Shown here piece by piece: positions 19,735 through 31,490 of a stretch of DNA of 64,000 nt. The notes below the pieces were generated by a model. The model had not been told where the DNA came from. It saw only the letters and a list, made by a program, of their open reading frames with translations, and did not search any database. The translations under genes and the position numbers were made by a program. This stretch comes from Diplonema papillatum (Eukaryota > Euglenozoa > Diplonemea > Diplonemida > Diplonemidae), in the NCBI GenBank assembly GCA_030068145.1, contig JAPJBO010000610.1:62001-126000 (forward strand), written 5' to 3'. Each line of letters begins with the position of its first letter. Within the stretch, counting starts at the first letter, position 1.

Positions 19735-20400
19735 GTGCAGATAGAACCAACAGCAGAATGGCAACGAACCGGTGTGTTCTTTGCAATCCACCGACACGGT
19801 ATGTGCGCTTGATCGCTCATCGTCGTCGCCCACAAAAAGATGCTTCCTGGTTCTGTGACGGCAACGACAACAGCGGAATGGCAACGAACCGGTGTGTTCT
19901 TGCAATCCACCGACACGGTAGGTGCGCTTGATCGCTCATCGTCGTCGCCCACAAAAAGATGCTTCCTGGTTCTGTGACGGCAACGACAACAGCAGAATGG
20001 CAACGAACCGGTGTGTTCTTTGCAATCCACCGACACGGTAGGTGCGCTTGATCGCTCATCGTCGTCGCCCACAAAAAGATGCTTCCTGGTTCTGTGACGG
20101 CAACGACAACAGCAGAATGGCAACGAACCGGTGTGTTCTTTGCAATCCACCGACACGGTATGTGCGCTTGATCGCCCATCGTCGTCGCCCACAAAAAGAT
20201 GCTTCCTGGTTCTGTGACGGCAACGACAACAGCGGAATGGCAACGAACCGGTGTGTTCTTTGCAATCCACCGACACGGTATGTGCGCTTGATCGCTCATC
20301 GTCGTCGCCCGCAAAAAGATGCTTCCTGGTTCTGTGACGGCAACGACAACAGCGGAATGGCAACGAGCTGGTGTGTTCACTGCAACTCTCGTCCAAAGAC
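19735..20400 (+). repeat. 120-bp minisatellite, about 5.5 units
   Basis: Unit of 120 bp with AATGGCAACGAACCGGTGTG, GCAATCCACCGACACGGTA and AAAAAGATGCTTCCTGGTTC. Because 120 is divisible by 3, long open frames exist on both strands (40-aa period). They show no domain and I treat them as by-products. Confidence 0.95.
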
Positions 20401-20459
20401 TGGCATCAAGGCACCTGACTGTCCGGCTGTTCTGGATTAGAACAAAGCAGGGGCGCGAG

Positions 20460-22120
20460 AGCGAAAGAGTGACGTTTTCGCTATCGTCGTTACCCACGGG
20501 TGATGCTTCCCGTTTCTGTTACGGCGGAACGGCAACGAACCAGTGCTCACTGCAACCGTCGAAGAAGACTGTCGTCAAAGGGCACCTTACTCCTGGCTGT
20601 TCTGCAATGGAACAAAGCAGGGGACGCGGGAGCGAAAGAGTGACGTCTTCGCAATCGTCGTCACCCACGGGTGATGCTTCCCGTTTCTACCGTTTCGGTG
20701 GCAACAACAACAGCAGAATGGCATCGAACCGGTGTGTTCACTGCAACCGTCATCCAAAGACTTGTCGTCGAGGGGGTGCCTGAGCGCCGCTGCTGTTTTG
20801 TAGTGGAACAAAGCCGGGGACGCAGCTGGGCCCCCGTCAGCTCCCTGACGGGAGGCCAATAGGTGGCGTCTTCGCAATCGTCGTCACCCACGGGAAAGGC
20901 TTCCTGTTTCTGTGATGGCAACGACAACAGCGGAATGGCATCGAACCGGTGTGTTGACTGCAACCGTCGTCCGAAGACTGTCATCGAAGGGTGCCGGAAG
21001 GCCCGCTGCTGTTCTGTAATGGAACAATGCACGGGACGCAGCACCCGTCAGCACCCTGACGAGCACAGCAGTGACGTCTTCGCAATCGTCGTCGGATACA
21101 ATGCTTCCCGTTTCTGCGACGGCAACAGCAACAGCGGAATGGCAACGAACCAGTGTGTCCACTGAAACTATCGTGCGAAGGACTGTCATCGAAGGGTGCC
21201 GGAAGGCCCGCTGCTGTTCTGTACTGGAACAAAGCACGGGACGCAGCAGGGCCCCCGTCAGCGCCCTGACGGGAGCACAGTAGTGACGTCTTCGCAATCG
21301 TCGTCGGATACAATGTTTCCCGTTTCTGCGACGGCAACAACAACAGCGGAATGGCGACGAACCACTGCAACCATCGTGCGAAGGACTGTCATCGAAGGGT
21401 GCCCGTCCGCTGCTGTTCTGTAATGAAACAAAGTCAGCGCCCTGACGGCAGCGCAGTAGTGACGTCTTCGCAATCGTCGTCACCAGCAAATGCTTCCATT
21501 AAAAGGCAACAACAACAGCGGAATGGCAACGAACTAGTGTGTCCACTGCAACCGTCGTACGAAGACTGCCATCGAAGGGTGCCTGATCGTCCGCTGCTGT
21601 TCTGTAATGGAACAAAAGCACGGGACGCGGCAGGGCTCCCGTCAGCGCCCTGACGGCAGCGCGTCTTCGTAATCGTCGTCACCCACAATGCTTCCCGTTT
21701 CAGTGACGGCAACAACAACAGCGGAGTGGCAACGACCAGTGTGTCCACTGCAACCGCCGTGCGGAGGACTGTCAGAGAAGACTGTCATCGAAGGGTGTCT
21801 GACCGTCCGCTGCTGTTCTGTCATGGAACAAAGCAGGGGACACGGCAGGGCTCCCGTCAGCGCCCTGACGGCAGCGCGTCTTCGTAATCGTCGTCACCAA
21901 CAATGCTTCCCGTTTCAGTGACGGCAACAACAACAGCGGAGTGGCAACGACCCAGTGTGTCCACTGCAACCACCGTGCGGAGGACTGTCAGAGAAGACTG
22001 TCATCGAAGGATGCCTGACCTTCCGCTGCTGTTCTGTCATGGAACAAAGTAGGGGACACGGCAGGGCTCCCGTCAGCGCGCTGACGGGAGCGCGAGGGTG
22101 ACGTCTTCGCAATCGTCGCC
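20460..22120 (+). repeat. Diverged ~170-225-bp repeat array
   Basis: About nine units marked by GTGACGTCTTCGCAATCGTC at roughly 20470, 20639, 20862, 21070, 21282, 21460, 21660, 21885 and 22098. Each shares the core GGCAACAACAACAGCGGAAT with the 120-bp array, and most contain a hairpin CCCGTCAGCGCCCTGACGGG. The last unit merges into the 3' end of the membrane-protein exon at 22101. Confidence 0.85.
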
Positions 22121-22379
22121 GTCGTCATCGAGGGGAAACCGCGTGCGCTCCGTGATGGCTTTGATGTCGCCGTCAATGGGCGGTGCGAACGTGTTCATCT
22201 TGCCCAGCAGCAACAGGGTGATGAACACGGCGCCGATCCCGATGAGCACGGCCCCGAGTGCAGTTTCAAAGCGGAACCCGCTGTCGACATTCGGAGGAAT
22301 CTCGACCGGTTCCATCGGGAAAAGGGGGGAGAGGGGCTGGGGGAGGGTGCCTGTGTTGATTTCGCTTTGTTCGACTGAC
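22101..22379 (-). CDS. Small single-pass membrane protein, exon
   Basis: Open minus-strand exon encoding about 90 residues. The first in-frame Met is at 22315 (MEPVEIPP). Next come an aromatic/charged stretch and one clear hydrophobic helix (LGAVLIGIGAVFITLLLLGK), then an acidic tail ending DDDGDD. A possible donor lies at GCGAAGAC|GTCACC near 22101. The 5' boundary is probably an acceptor near 22379, since family B sequence begins a few bases upstream. No homologue recognised. The membrane topology is inferred from hydrophobicity only. The 3' end of this exon is the sequence repeated through the adjacent array, which suggests the array was seeded from the exon/intron junction. Confidence 0.5.
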
Positions 22380-22392
22380 ACTTGTTGTTTTT

Positions 22393-22450
22393 TTTTAGAG
22401 TGAAATGTCGCTTGAAACTCCGGCAGCTTAAAGTTTCCGGGCGACCTTCG
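22393..22450 (+). repeat. Family B fragment
   Basis: TTTTTAGAGTGAAATGTCGC and AAAGTTTCCGGGCGACC, a diverged head of family B, next to the exon at 22101-22379. Confidence 0.55.
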
Positions 22451-22589
22451 TCAATATGGGAAGATACCCTTTGTGCTCTGAGTGTCGTAAGGGTGGTGGT
22501 TACACGAGGTAAGAGAATCGGTGGGGGCCTTGGTTGTTGGTCATTTGGTGGTTTCGGCCATTATCCACGTACCTTTTGTGTTCTTCGCT

Positions 22590-23100
22590 TACACCACCGT
22601 GTGTTGTTTTCTTTTGACCTGTTGTGTTTGTGTGTCTTGTCGTGTAGCGGTAGACCCGCAATGACCTCACGTCTGTGTGTCTTGTCGTGTAGCGGTAGAC
22701 CCGCAATGACCTCACGTCTGTGTGTCTTGTCGTGTAGCGGTAGACCCGCAATGACCTCACGTCTGTGTGTCTTGTCGTGTAGCGGTAGACCCGCAATGAC
22801 CTCACGTCTGTGTGTCTTGTCGTGTAGCGGTAGACCCGCAATGACCTCACGTCGGTGCAACTTTGTGTGTCTTGTCGTGCAGCGGTAGACCCGCAATGAC
22901 CTCACGTCTGTGTGTCTTGTCGTGTAGCGGTAGACCCGCAATGACCTCACGTCTGTGTGTCTTGTCGTGTAGCGGTAGACCCGCAATGACCTCACGTCCG
23001 TTCAACACGTGGTTCGGTAGTTGCAGCACTTGGGACCCCTTCGGTTCTTTGTCTGGCAGCATCGTCGAGCATTTCCTTTCAAAGCTGGCAATTCTGTAAA
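22590..23100 (+). repeat. Family D copy 1 with internal 45-bp expansion
   Basis: Contains the family D blocks CTTACACCACCGTGTGTTGT, TTCAACACGTGGTTCGGTAG and GCATCGTCGAGCATTTCC. One internal 45-bp stretch (TGTCTTGTCGTGTAGCGGTA, GACCCGCAATGACCTCACG) is tandemly repeated five times, interrupted by a short GGTGCAACTT variant, then repeated three more times. Other copies hold it once. Confidence 0.85.
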
Positions 23101-23600
23101 AAGATCGCTAAAAACTCCTGGAGCTTCGAGTCTCGGGGTAACTGTTAGCACTGGGAACATCCTTTTTTCGCAGTTAGGTGGTAGCTACACGAGGTAAGAG
23201 TGACGGTTTGTACCTTCGTTTTGTGTACCAATCTAACTCTCGGGTGTGTTTACACGGAAGCTCGGAACTGGGGGCTGTGGGCTCTTCGAGACGATTCGTT
23301 CTTTGACCTTCTTGCCTCTTGTACATTCTAGGCCTCCGCGAGAGTCTGCCTGGGATATTGGGTTTGGGTCCAGTCTCGTGAGGTTCGCACCTTCTTCCAC
23401 CTTCTTGGCATTTGAACTGATCACAATTCGCTTGCACGGAAAGGTCCTTTCAGGTTAGGCATTATCTGGTTTGGGTCTAGTCTCGTGAGGTTCGCACCTT
23501 CTTCCATCGTCCTGGCACTTGAACTGATCACAATTCACTTGAAATACACGGAAAGGTCGTTTGTATGGTTTGGGCCATTTTTTCACCCAGACCAATTTTT
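23101..23600 (+). repeat. Direct duplication next to the satellite
   Basis: About 23350-23435 and 23462-23550 are two copies of one block (AGTCTCGTGAGGTTCGCACC, GAACTGATCACAATTC). No gene seen. Confidence 0.7.
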
Positions 23601-26483
23601 GGGTACGCTTGTCGACATTGTGTTTTGGGTACGCTTGTCGACATTGTGTTTTGGGTACGCTTGTCGACATTGTGTTTTGGGTACGCTTGTCGACATTGTG
23701 TTTTGGGTACGCTTGTCGACATTGTGTTTTGGGTACGCTTGTCGACATTGTGTTTTGGGTACGCTTGTCGACATTGTGTTTTGGGTACGCTTGTCGACAT
23801 TGTGTTTTGGGTACGCTTGTCGACATTGTGTTTTGGGTACGCTTGTCGACATTGTGTTTTGGGTACGCTTGTCGACATTGTGTTTTGGGTACGCTTGTCG
23901 ACATTGTGTTTTGGGTACGCTTGTCGACATTGTGTTTTGGGTACGCTTGTCGACATTGTGTTTTGGGTACGCTTGTCGACATTGTGTTTTGGGTACGCTT
24001 GTCGACATTGTGTTTTGGGTACGCTTGTCGACATTGTGTTTTGGGTACGCTTGTCGACATTGTGTTTTGGGTACGCTTGTCGACATTGTGTTTTGGGTAC
24101 GCTTGTCGACATTGTGTTTTGGGTACGCTTGTCGACATTGTGTTTTGGGTACGCTTGTCGACATTGTGTTTTGGGTACGCTTGTCGACATTGTGTTTTGG
24201 GTACGCTTGTCGACATTGTGTTTTGGGTACGCTTGTCGACATTGTGTTTTGGGTACGCTTGTCGACATTGTGTTTTGGGTACGCTTGTCGACATTGTGTT
24301 TTGGGTACGCTTGTCGACATTGTGTTTTGGGTACGCTTGTCGACATTGTGTTTTGGGTACGCTTGTCGACATTGTGTTTTGGGTACGCTTGTCGACATTG
24401 TGTTTTGGGTACGCTTGTCGACATTGTGTTTTGGGTACGCTTGTCGACATTGTGTTTTGGGTACGCTTGTCGACATTGTGTTTTGGGTACGCTTGTCGAC
24501 ATTGTGTTTTGGGTACGCTTGTCGACATTGTGTTTTGGGTACGCTTGTCGACATTGTGTTTTGGGTACGCTTGTCGACATTGTGTTTTGGGTACGCTTGT
24601 CGACATTGTGTTTTGGGTACGCTTGTCGACATTGTGTTTTGGGTACGCTTGTCGACATTGTGTTTTGGGTACGCTTGTCGACATTGTGTTTTGGGTACGC
24701 TTGTCGACATTGTGTTTTGGGTACGCTTGTCGACATTGTGTTTTGGGTACGCTTGTCGACATTGTGTTTTGGGTACGCTTGTCGACATTGTGTTTTGGGT
24801 ACGCTTGTCGACATTGTGTTTTGGGTACGCTTGTCGACATTGTGTTTTGGGTACGCTTGTCGACATTGTGTTTTGGGTACGCTTGTCGACATTGTGTTTT
24901 GGGTACGCTTGTCGACATTGTGTTTTGGGTACGCTTGTCGACATTGTGTTTTGGGTACGCTTGTCGACATTGTGTTTTGGGTACGCTTGTCGACATTGTG
25001 TTTTGGGTACGCTTGTCGACATTGTGTTTTGGGTACGCTTGTCGACATTGTGTTTTGGGTACGCTTGTCGACATTGTGTTTTGGGTACGCTTGTCGACAT
25101 TGTGTTTTGGGTACGCTTGTCGACATTGTGTTTTGGGTACGCTTGTCGACATTGTGTTTTGGGTACGCTTGTCGACATTGTGTTTTGGGTACGCTTGTCG
25201 ACATTGTGTTTTGGGTACGCTTGTCGACATTGTGTTTTGGGTACGCTTGTCGACATTGTGTTTTGGGTACGCTTGTCGACATTGTGTTTTGGGTACGCTT
25301 GTCGACATTGTGTTTTGGGTACGCTTGTCGACATTGTGTTTTGGGTACGCTTGTCGACATTGTGTTTTGGGTACGCTTGTCGACATTGTGTTTTGGGTAC
25401 GCTTGTCGACATTGTGTTTTGGGTACGCTTGTCGACATTGTGTTTTGGGTACGCTTGTCGACATTGTGTTTTGGGTACGCTTGTCGACATTGTGTTTTGG
25501 GTACGCTTGTCGACATTGTGTTTTGGGTACGCTTGTCGACATTGTGTTTTGGGTACGCTTGTCGACATTGTGTTTTGGGTACGCTTGTCGACATTGTGTT
25601 TTGGGTACGCTTGTCGACATTGTGTTTTGGGTACGCTTGTCGACATTGTGTTTTGGGTACGCTTGTCGACATTGTGTTTTGGGTACGCTTGTCGACATTG
25701 TGTTTTGGGTACGCTTGTCGACATTGTGTTTTGGGTACGCTTGTCGACATTGTGTTTTGGGTACGCTTGTCGACATTGTGTTTTGGGTACGCTTGTCGAC
25801 ATTGTGTTTTGGGTACGCTTGTCGACATTGTGTTTTGGGTACGCTTGTCGACATTGTGTTTTGGGTACGCTTGTCGACATTGTGTTTTGGGTACGCTTGT
25901 CGACATTGTGTTTTGGGTACGCTTGTCGACATTGTGTTTTGGGTACGCTTGTCGACATTGTGTTTTGGGTACGCTTGTCGACATTGTGTTTTGGGTACGC
26001 TTGTCGACATTGTGTTTTGGGTACGCTTGTCGACATTGTGTTTTGGGTACGCTTGTCGACATTGTGTTTTGGGTACGCTTGTCGACATTGTGTTTTGGGT
26101 ACGCTTGTCGACATTGTGTTTTGGGTACGCTTGTCGACATTGTGTTTTGGGTACGCTTGTCGACATTGTGTTTTGGGTACGCTTGTCGACATTGTGTTTT
26201 GGGTACGCTTGTCGACATTGTGTTTTGGGTACGCTTGTCGACATTGTGTTTTGGGTACGCTTGTCGACATTGTGTTTTGGGTACGCTTGTCGACATTGTG
26301 TTTTGGGTACGCTTGTCGACATTGTGTTTTGGGTACGCTTGTCGACATTGTGTTTTGGGTACGCTTGTCGACATTGTGTTTTGGGTACGCTTGTCGACAT
26401 TGTGTTTTGGGTACGCTTGTCGACATTGTGTTTTGGGTACGCTTTCGACATTGTGTTTTGGGTACGCTTTCGACATTGTGTTA
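23601..26483 (+). repeat. 26-bp satellite, ~109 identical units
   Basis: Unit of 26 bp made of GGGTACGCTTGTCGAC plus ATTGTGTTTT, with a GTCGAC (SalI) site in each. From 23601 to 26434 the period is exactly 26 (109 units) with no visible substitution. Two 25-bp units lacking one G follow at 26435 and 26460. The unit contains no stop codon in several frames, so open frames of more than 900 codons exist on both strands. They are not genes: the sequence is low-complexity and the period is not a multiple of three. Confidence 0.97.
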
Positions 26484-27459
26484 TTGGGATACTTTACATT
26501 TAGGATGGTTCGGTGCTAGTCGGGCGTTTTTGTGGCCCCGATTCGCCATGGACGTTGCACTTTCTGTCGTCAAGAAGGGATGGAACAAACCGATGACTTT
26601 GTTTCTCGCAGTAAAGGAAGACCCCCGCGCCCCACCCCCCCTCCCTCTTGCCTGGCCTGAGACAAGTCCAAGAGGTGGAGGCGGGAGACAAACGTCAACA
26701 AAAGGAAAAACGGAAGGGGATACTTTGTTTTTCACTTTTTTTCCTGAGAACTTCTTTTTTTTTTTTGCGGGCCACGGACCAAGAGGTACCAGGGAGAGCC
26801 AAGCTTCACGTGTTCGGCGGTACTGCAGAGCCCGGGCTTGGCTACCGGTTTCCCAAACTAAAAGCATCAAGGCTTGGCGCACCTTGGGGCTTGGCGCTCG
26901 CGCTGAACACAAGCTCGTCGAGACGGTCAGCCACAGGGCAGAGCGGACGGGGGTGTGGCACTGTGCTGCCTCCGACTCAAGCTTTGCAAGCTGCGGTTGA
27001 CCGTCACGTTCCTGGACCAGGAGCGGCCTTTTTCTTTTTCTTTTTCTTCTTCTTGCGACCACGCGAGAACTCGAACAATCAGCGCGGCGATTGTTTTCCT
27101 GCTCGTGTCGTCAAATATCCGCACAGCGGGGTTCAGCTTCAGAAGCTGGAGTCGAAGAGGGTGTGAGTCCGGGTCACCGGAAACCCCTGGGCGACACCCC
27201 GGTTTTTGACTCCAGCTTTAGCTCCAGCTGCTGAGGCTGGACCGTGCGCACTGTGCACTTCAGCCTCGGTAGTTGGAGAAAGACCTCGAGCCTGCGGAAA
27301 ATGCACCCGCCTTTCGGGTACGTCTAGGAAGGAAAGTACGTATTGGGTTTGAAGTGCGCGTGGTGCTCGCACCACTGAGGCCAGGTTTTTTAAACCGCGG
27401 GGGAAGGGGGGATTGCCAGAACGTGCTTGGAATGGGTTACATGTTCAACAATGCACTGA
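26484..27459. other. Family H copy 1 and unassigned sequence
   Basis: About 26780-27030 is the reverse complement of 60580-60840 (blocks CTTGCAAAGCTTGAGTCGGA, GTCTCGACGAGCTTGTGTTC, CCGAACACGTGAAGCTTGGC). Related short hairpin-forming modules (CAGCTTCAGAAGCTGGAG) occur near 27128. No gene recognised. Confidence 0.55.
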
Positions 27460-28215
27460 TCCCATCTATCTGCGTCCTTCAAGCCGGAGCTACACAAGGC
27501 GGACCATCATCGGCTGAGCGTCGACAGACAGGACAGCGGTGCGAGTCTAGTTTGGCAGGCGCTGTTGGGGGAACTCCGGGAAAAGTGGCTGTTTTCCACG
27601 CTCTGTTTCATCCGGCCCCCTGGGACTGCAGTCCGCCGTGTGCGTGGTTCTGAGACCTGCCAACCTCAGAAGAATCGTTTGAGATCCTGGTGTTGCCCCT
27701 AATCGTAATGTGAGGTTCAAGAGAACCGGAGTCGCCCCAGTTTGACCGTTGACGTCAAAAAGGGTGTTTGCGGGAAGCAGAGCTGGGGTTTCTACGATTG
27801 ATCTAAAAGAACGGTTGCACTGTGTTTTGCAAGCCGAGCCGACAAAAGCAGGTGTTTGTTCAACAACAAAACTGGGCCGAACGCACAAGGCCTTCCCAAG
27901 GAACGGCTGTCCGAATCATGGGCGAACTATCAGGGTGGGGAGGATTGCAAGAACGTGCTTGGAATGGGTATGTGCTCAACACCGCACTGGTCCCGTCTGC
28001 GCCGTGTTTCGGTCCTTTAAGCCACGGACACATAAGGCGGACGATCATCAGCGCGGTACCTGAGTGTCTGCAGACAGGACTGCGGTGTGAGTCTGGTTTG
28101 TCAGGCGGCTGTTCGTAGCTCGTCACAGCCAGGACCACCCGTGCTACTAGAGCACAGGCGAATCCGTCACGGGGAGAAGGCCCCTACAACCGTGTCTGAG
28201 CAATCAGTTAAAAAA
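27460..28215 (+). repeat. Family G copies (partial at 27480-27560, full at 28015-28215)
   Basis: The full copy has AAGCCACGGACACATAAGGC through GAAGGCCCCTACAACCGTGT without interruption and so preserves the pre-insertion state of the copy at 295-725. Confidence 0.7.
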
Positions 28216-28952
28216 CTCAGGGCACTCGCCCTGATTGTGACTGCGACTCGCTAGGCAGCACTGACTTGTCTTCTTTTTACGGTGGCAATCTGCGAAGTAA
28301 ACTCCGCAGAGCACAGTGGACGTGGGGTTGCCGTGTGCAGCACCAATGGTTGAAGTACCAAAAGGAAAAAGAGTGCGAGGAAGTAATCCGGCGTGCTGAG
28401 GGCAGCAAGTCGCGTTACGCGAAGTAATCTACTGGAATGAGGAATATCAGGGTGGGGAGGAGGGGACAATGAAATCTTCCTTCATTTCTTGTTTCCGACG
28501 ATCAGGGATTATTCTGATCCCCGAAATTCGGGAAAATCATGGTTAAAAAGTCTGTAGCATGGCCGGAAAGATTTTTTTTTTTTCCACGTTGAGCGAGATT
28601 TTTTGATGACCTGTAAGTCTGGTATGCGACCTTCGTGGGCGTGTTTCTGCTTCGCCACTTTGTTGTAGACCCCACTTGTGGGTCTTGCGGGTCCTCTAGC
28701 CTCTGTGTCACTGGCCTTGCAAGCACAAAAACTTTTCACCAGAAACTCCTGTGGATAAAAAACCTTTTTTAACCGGCCTGTTTTGAGAGAACTTTTTTGG
28801 TGAAGAAACCTTGTCTTAACCATGCAGGATAATCCCTGCCAACGATTTCCTTTGAAACGGCAGCAAACGAGACTAAAATCGGGTTTCTTCGTTTTCCTCA
28901 GAAAAGAAGAAAAAAGCGGGCTTCTACATGCGGATGGCGTGCAACGGCAAAT
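28216..28952. other. Gene-free
   Basis: Short T tracts and unique-looking AT-balanced sequence. No gene or repeat family assigned. Confidence 0.5.
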
Positions 28953-29332
28953 TAAAAGCATGAGAGGATTCAGTTGAGTACACTCGTAAAGCCATAAATT
29001 CAGTTCTACCACTTTTAAAGCCGTAAATTCAGTTCTACCACTTTTTACCCATCGGATCGTTCGAGTGGCTCTGACCGTTTGACTGTTTTGAGTCAGTCTG
29101 ACACTCGCCCGGCCCTCTGACTCTGGGTCAGACGACTCAGACGAGCGCCAGCCTGATAGTCAGGTCGGAAAACACAACGGTTGCCTCCGATTTGTAGCTG
29201 CCAACTTCGTCTGAAGTGGCAGAACTGAATTTTGGGTAAAAAGACGTAGAACTGAATTTATGGCTTTAAAAGTGGCAGAACTGAATTTACGGCTGTATGG
29301 GTGTACTGAACTGAATTCCTCTCTAAAAGCAT
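28953..29332. mobile_element. 362-bp MITE with 9-bp target duplication (Mutator-like)
   Basis: The element (28962-29323) begins GAGAGGATTCAGTTGAGTAC and ends with the inverse of GAGAGGAATTCAGTTCAGTA. The arms are about 95 bp and each contains two or three copies of CCRTAAATTCAGTTCTRCC. TAAAAGCAT occurs immediately outside both ends (28953-28961 and 29324-29332). A 9-bp duplication is typical of Mutator-like elements, hence the class inference. No coding capacity. Confidence 0.85.
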
Positions 29333-31334
29333 TTTTGGACATATATGGAGAAGAGCGCTCTGGCAATGAAGCTGTATTTCGTCAGCATCAAAAGCTGTAG
29401 CTGAAGTCGAGGCATCCGAAGAAAAGCGCGCACACAACCCCCTCCCTTCAGTCTCTTCTTTTTGGAGTGTACGTTCCCTTAGGGACCGGGGTTTTTCTCC
29501 CCGTGACTACTGTCGAAGAGGTTATTGCAAAGGGTATCGCATCCTAGTACGCGTATCGTATCTGCAGTCGGGTGACCATTGTCGTAAAGGTTCCTTTAAG
29601 ACGTATCGTATCTGCGGTAGTGGCAGTACGTGTGCTTGTGTCTTTGTTGCCTATTGCCGACTACTCGACTTATTTTTAGCGCGCGCTCTTATTTTTTTTT
29701 CCTATGTGTCTTGCCATTTACTTTGCACTTTTTTTTTTTAGATGTGTTGCAATCCGGCTTTTTATTGCAGTCGCCCCTGGGGGAGATTGCTCTACGCGAC
29801 ACGCACAAACTTTCGTTTTTTTCGCGCGTGCTGCGCCCCCATTTGTCCCCCATTTTTGGGAAAATGTATGCTCCCAGAACAAAAAGGGAGGCATGCTGCT
29901 GCTTGCGAAAAGTAGCTTCCCCCGCCGGTGCTGCAAAGGGCAGCAACGGGGAGCGTCACAGGTGGGAGAGAGAAAAGTGAAAAACAGATGCCGGCCGCCC
30001 CATCTCTCCGTGCGCCCATCTCTCCGTGCGACGTTGCGGGGATGTCTTTATACAGGGAGGGGTGCCTCCTCGAGGTTGTACCCTACTTTGAGGAGCTGTA
30101 CGCTCCCTGTCCCATTGTTGCCTTCCTTTTCTAAACAACATCTTCTTCGAAGAAGACGTGGTGCCAGCATCAATCACGCACGAGGAAGGCAGTGTTCTGT
30201 CTAAAATACTCGACGTAGCTGCTTTGACTCCGAATGGGAAGGAGCGCTCTCGGAGGCCGAGAGTTCGTCACCTATGACGGTTAGACAATCGACCCGAGAT
30301 ATCAGTGGTAACGTATGCCCATGCCGACGCTGTCACAGAAAACCCAGAACTAATGTGTAGGTGCCCCGTCGGAATGCAATAGGGTTAAAACAGAGATTCT
30401 CCCTCCCGGAGGGATGCGACCGTCCCCTGTAGAACGATCTCCGCAACTCGCATGAGGCGGGGCGTAGTCACTCGTCACGCGAAACGGGAATACGGGCTCC
30501 CTCCCACTGCATGGCTGAGAGTGACCGAGCAGGCAACGCACGGAAAGACACACGGGACACGCAGGAAGGAACTGGAAAATGATGAGTTTCGAGTTGGTCA
30601 AAGCCTCGCCGGTCGTCTTTTTCTCACAGCGCCGCCAGGGGGTTTCCTGGTCTCCTAAATCTGGATTTTATACCGGGGCGCAAACCTGGATGCCGGGGGG
30701 GAAAGTGAATTTGTGCGAAAATATTGGTGCCTATTTTCGACTACAACCCGTTGGAACGTTTACGCCTGCGGCTAACCCAGATATTTGCAATGTTTCGTGT
30801 AGAACAGCACGTTCTCACATTTCACCTTCCACGGCTGTGCAACAGTGGAACTCACCGGCATGCTGTACCACACTCACTGTCCGACACCACGGGTGTGGCG
30901 TACAGCACGATAGTCAGGGCAAGAGAACGTGCGTACCAGCAGGTGCACAGCCGAAGAAGTGCGTGGGTTGTCGTCCGGCCGACTTGGCCGTAGTTGTTCT
31001 GGATGGAGCTGGTCGGGCATGGAGCGGCGGAGTTTACCGTGTGTGAGCCAGCCCCGACGCACTTGTTATGCACAAATCCCATGCACATTCCCTTGTTACA
31101 TAACGGCTGAACAAGCGAACCTCTTCCACTTTGCAGGGACTCTCGGCAACTTCAGCTGCGTGCGGCTTCTCCTCTCCCAACTGTCACAGGCTCGACGCTG
31201 CTGCACCGCTGGCTTCCGAGTTCGGAAAGGGCGACCTCATTTTGTAGCTGCTGACTTCACACACACTCCCTCCGTGGGGCTATCGGCGATGGGCGTTCGA
31301 ATAGAATCACCGCCGCGGCTTTGTACGACTAACG
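29333..31334. other. Gene-free
   Basis: T-rich tracts near 29690-29760. A family L end in inverse orientation (TTCTTCGAAGAAGAC, GCCAGCATCAA) near 30138-30175 and a family D head (AAAATACTCGACGTAGCTGC) near 30205. No gene supported. Confidence 0.5.
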
Positions 31335-31490
31335 ACCTGTCAAGTGAAATGTATAGCAAGTGGCACTTGGTAGATCACCTGTCATACAACAAGTGATATA
31401 ACACAAAACACACTCGTTATGTTAACAAGTGCCACATCGCTTGTCATAAGTGATATAACAAGTGCACTTGTTATATCACTTTGCTATATA
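31335..31490 (+). repeat. Iterated self-complementary AAGTGATATAAC motif
   Basis: AAGTGATATAAC, CACTTGTTATATCACTT and related motifs recur and can fold back. Similar in style to the iterated termini at 6609, but no inverted partner is found in the window. Confidence 0.6.

Noticed and set aside
19722..20497. Cys/His-rich 224-226-aa minus-strand frames resembling zinc-finger repeats
   Set aside because: They follow the 120-bp minisatellite exactly, occur in two overlapping frames, and the Cys/His spacing matches no finger type.
23485..27000. Open frames of about 950-1,170 codons across the 26-bp satellite on both strands
   Set aside because: Pure tandem repeat with a non-triplet period, stop-free by chance in several frames at once; no protein signature.
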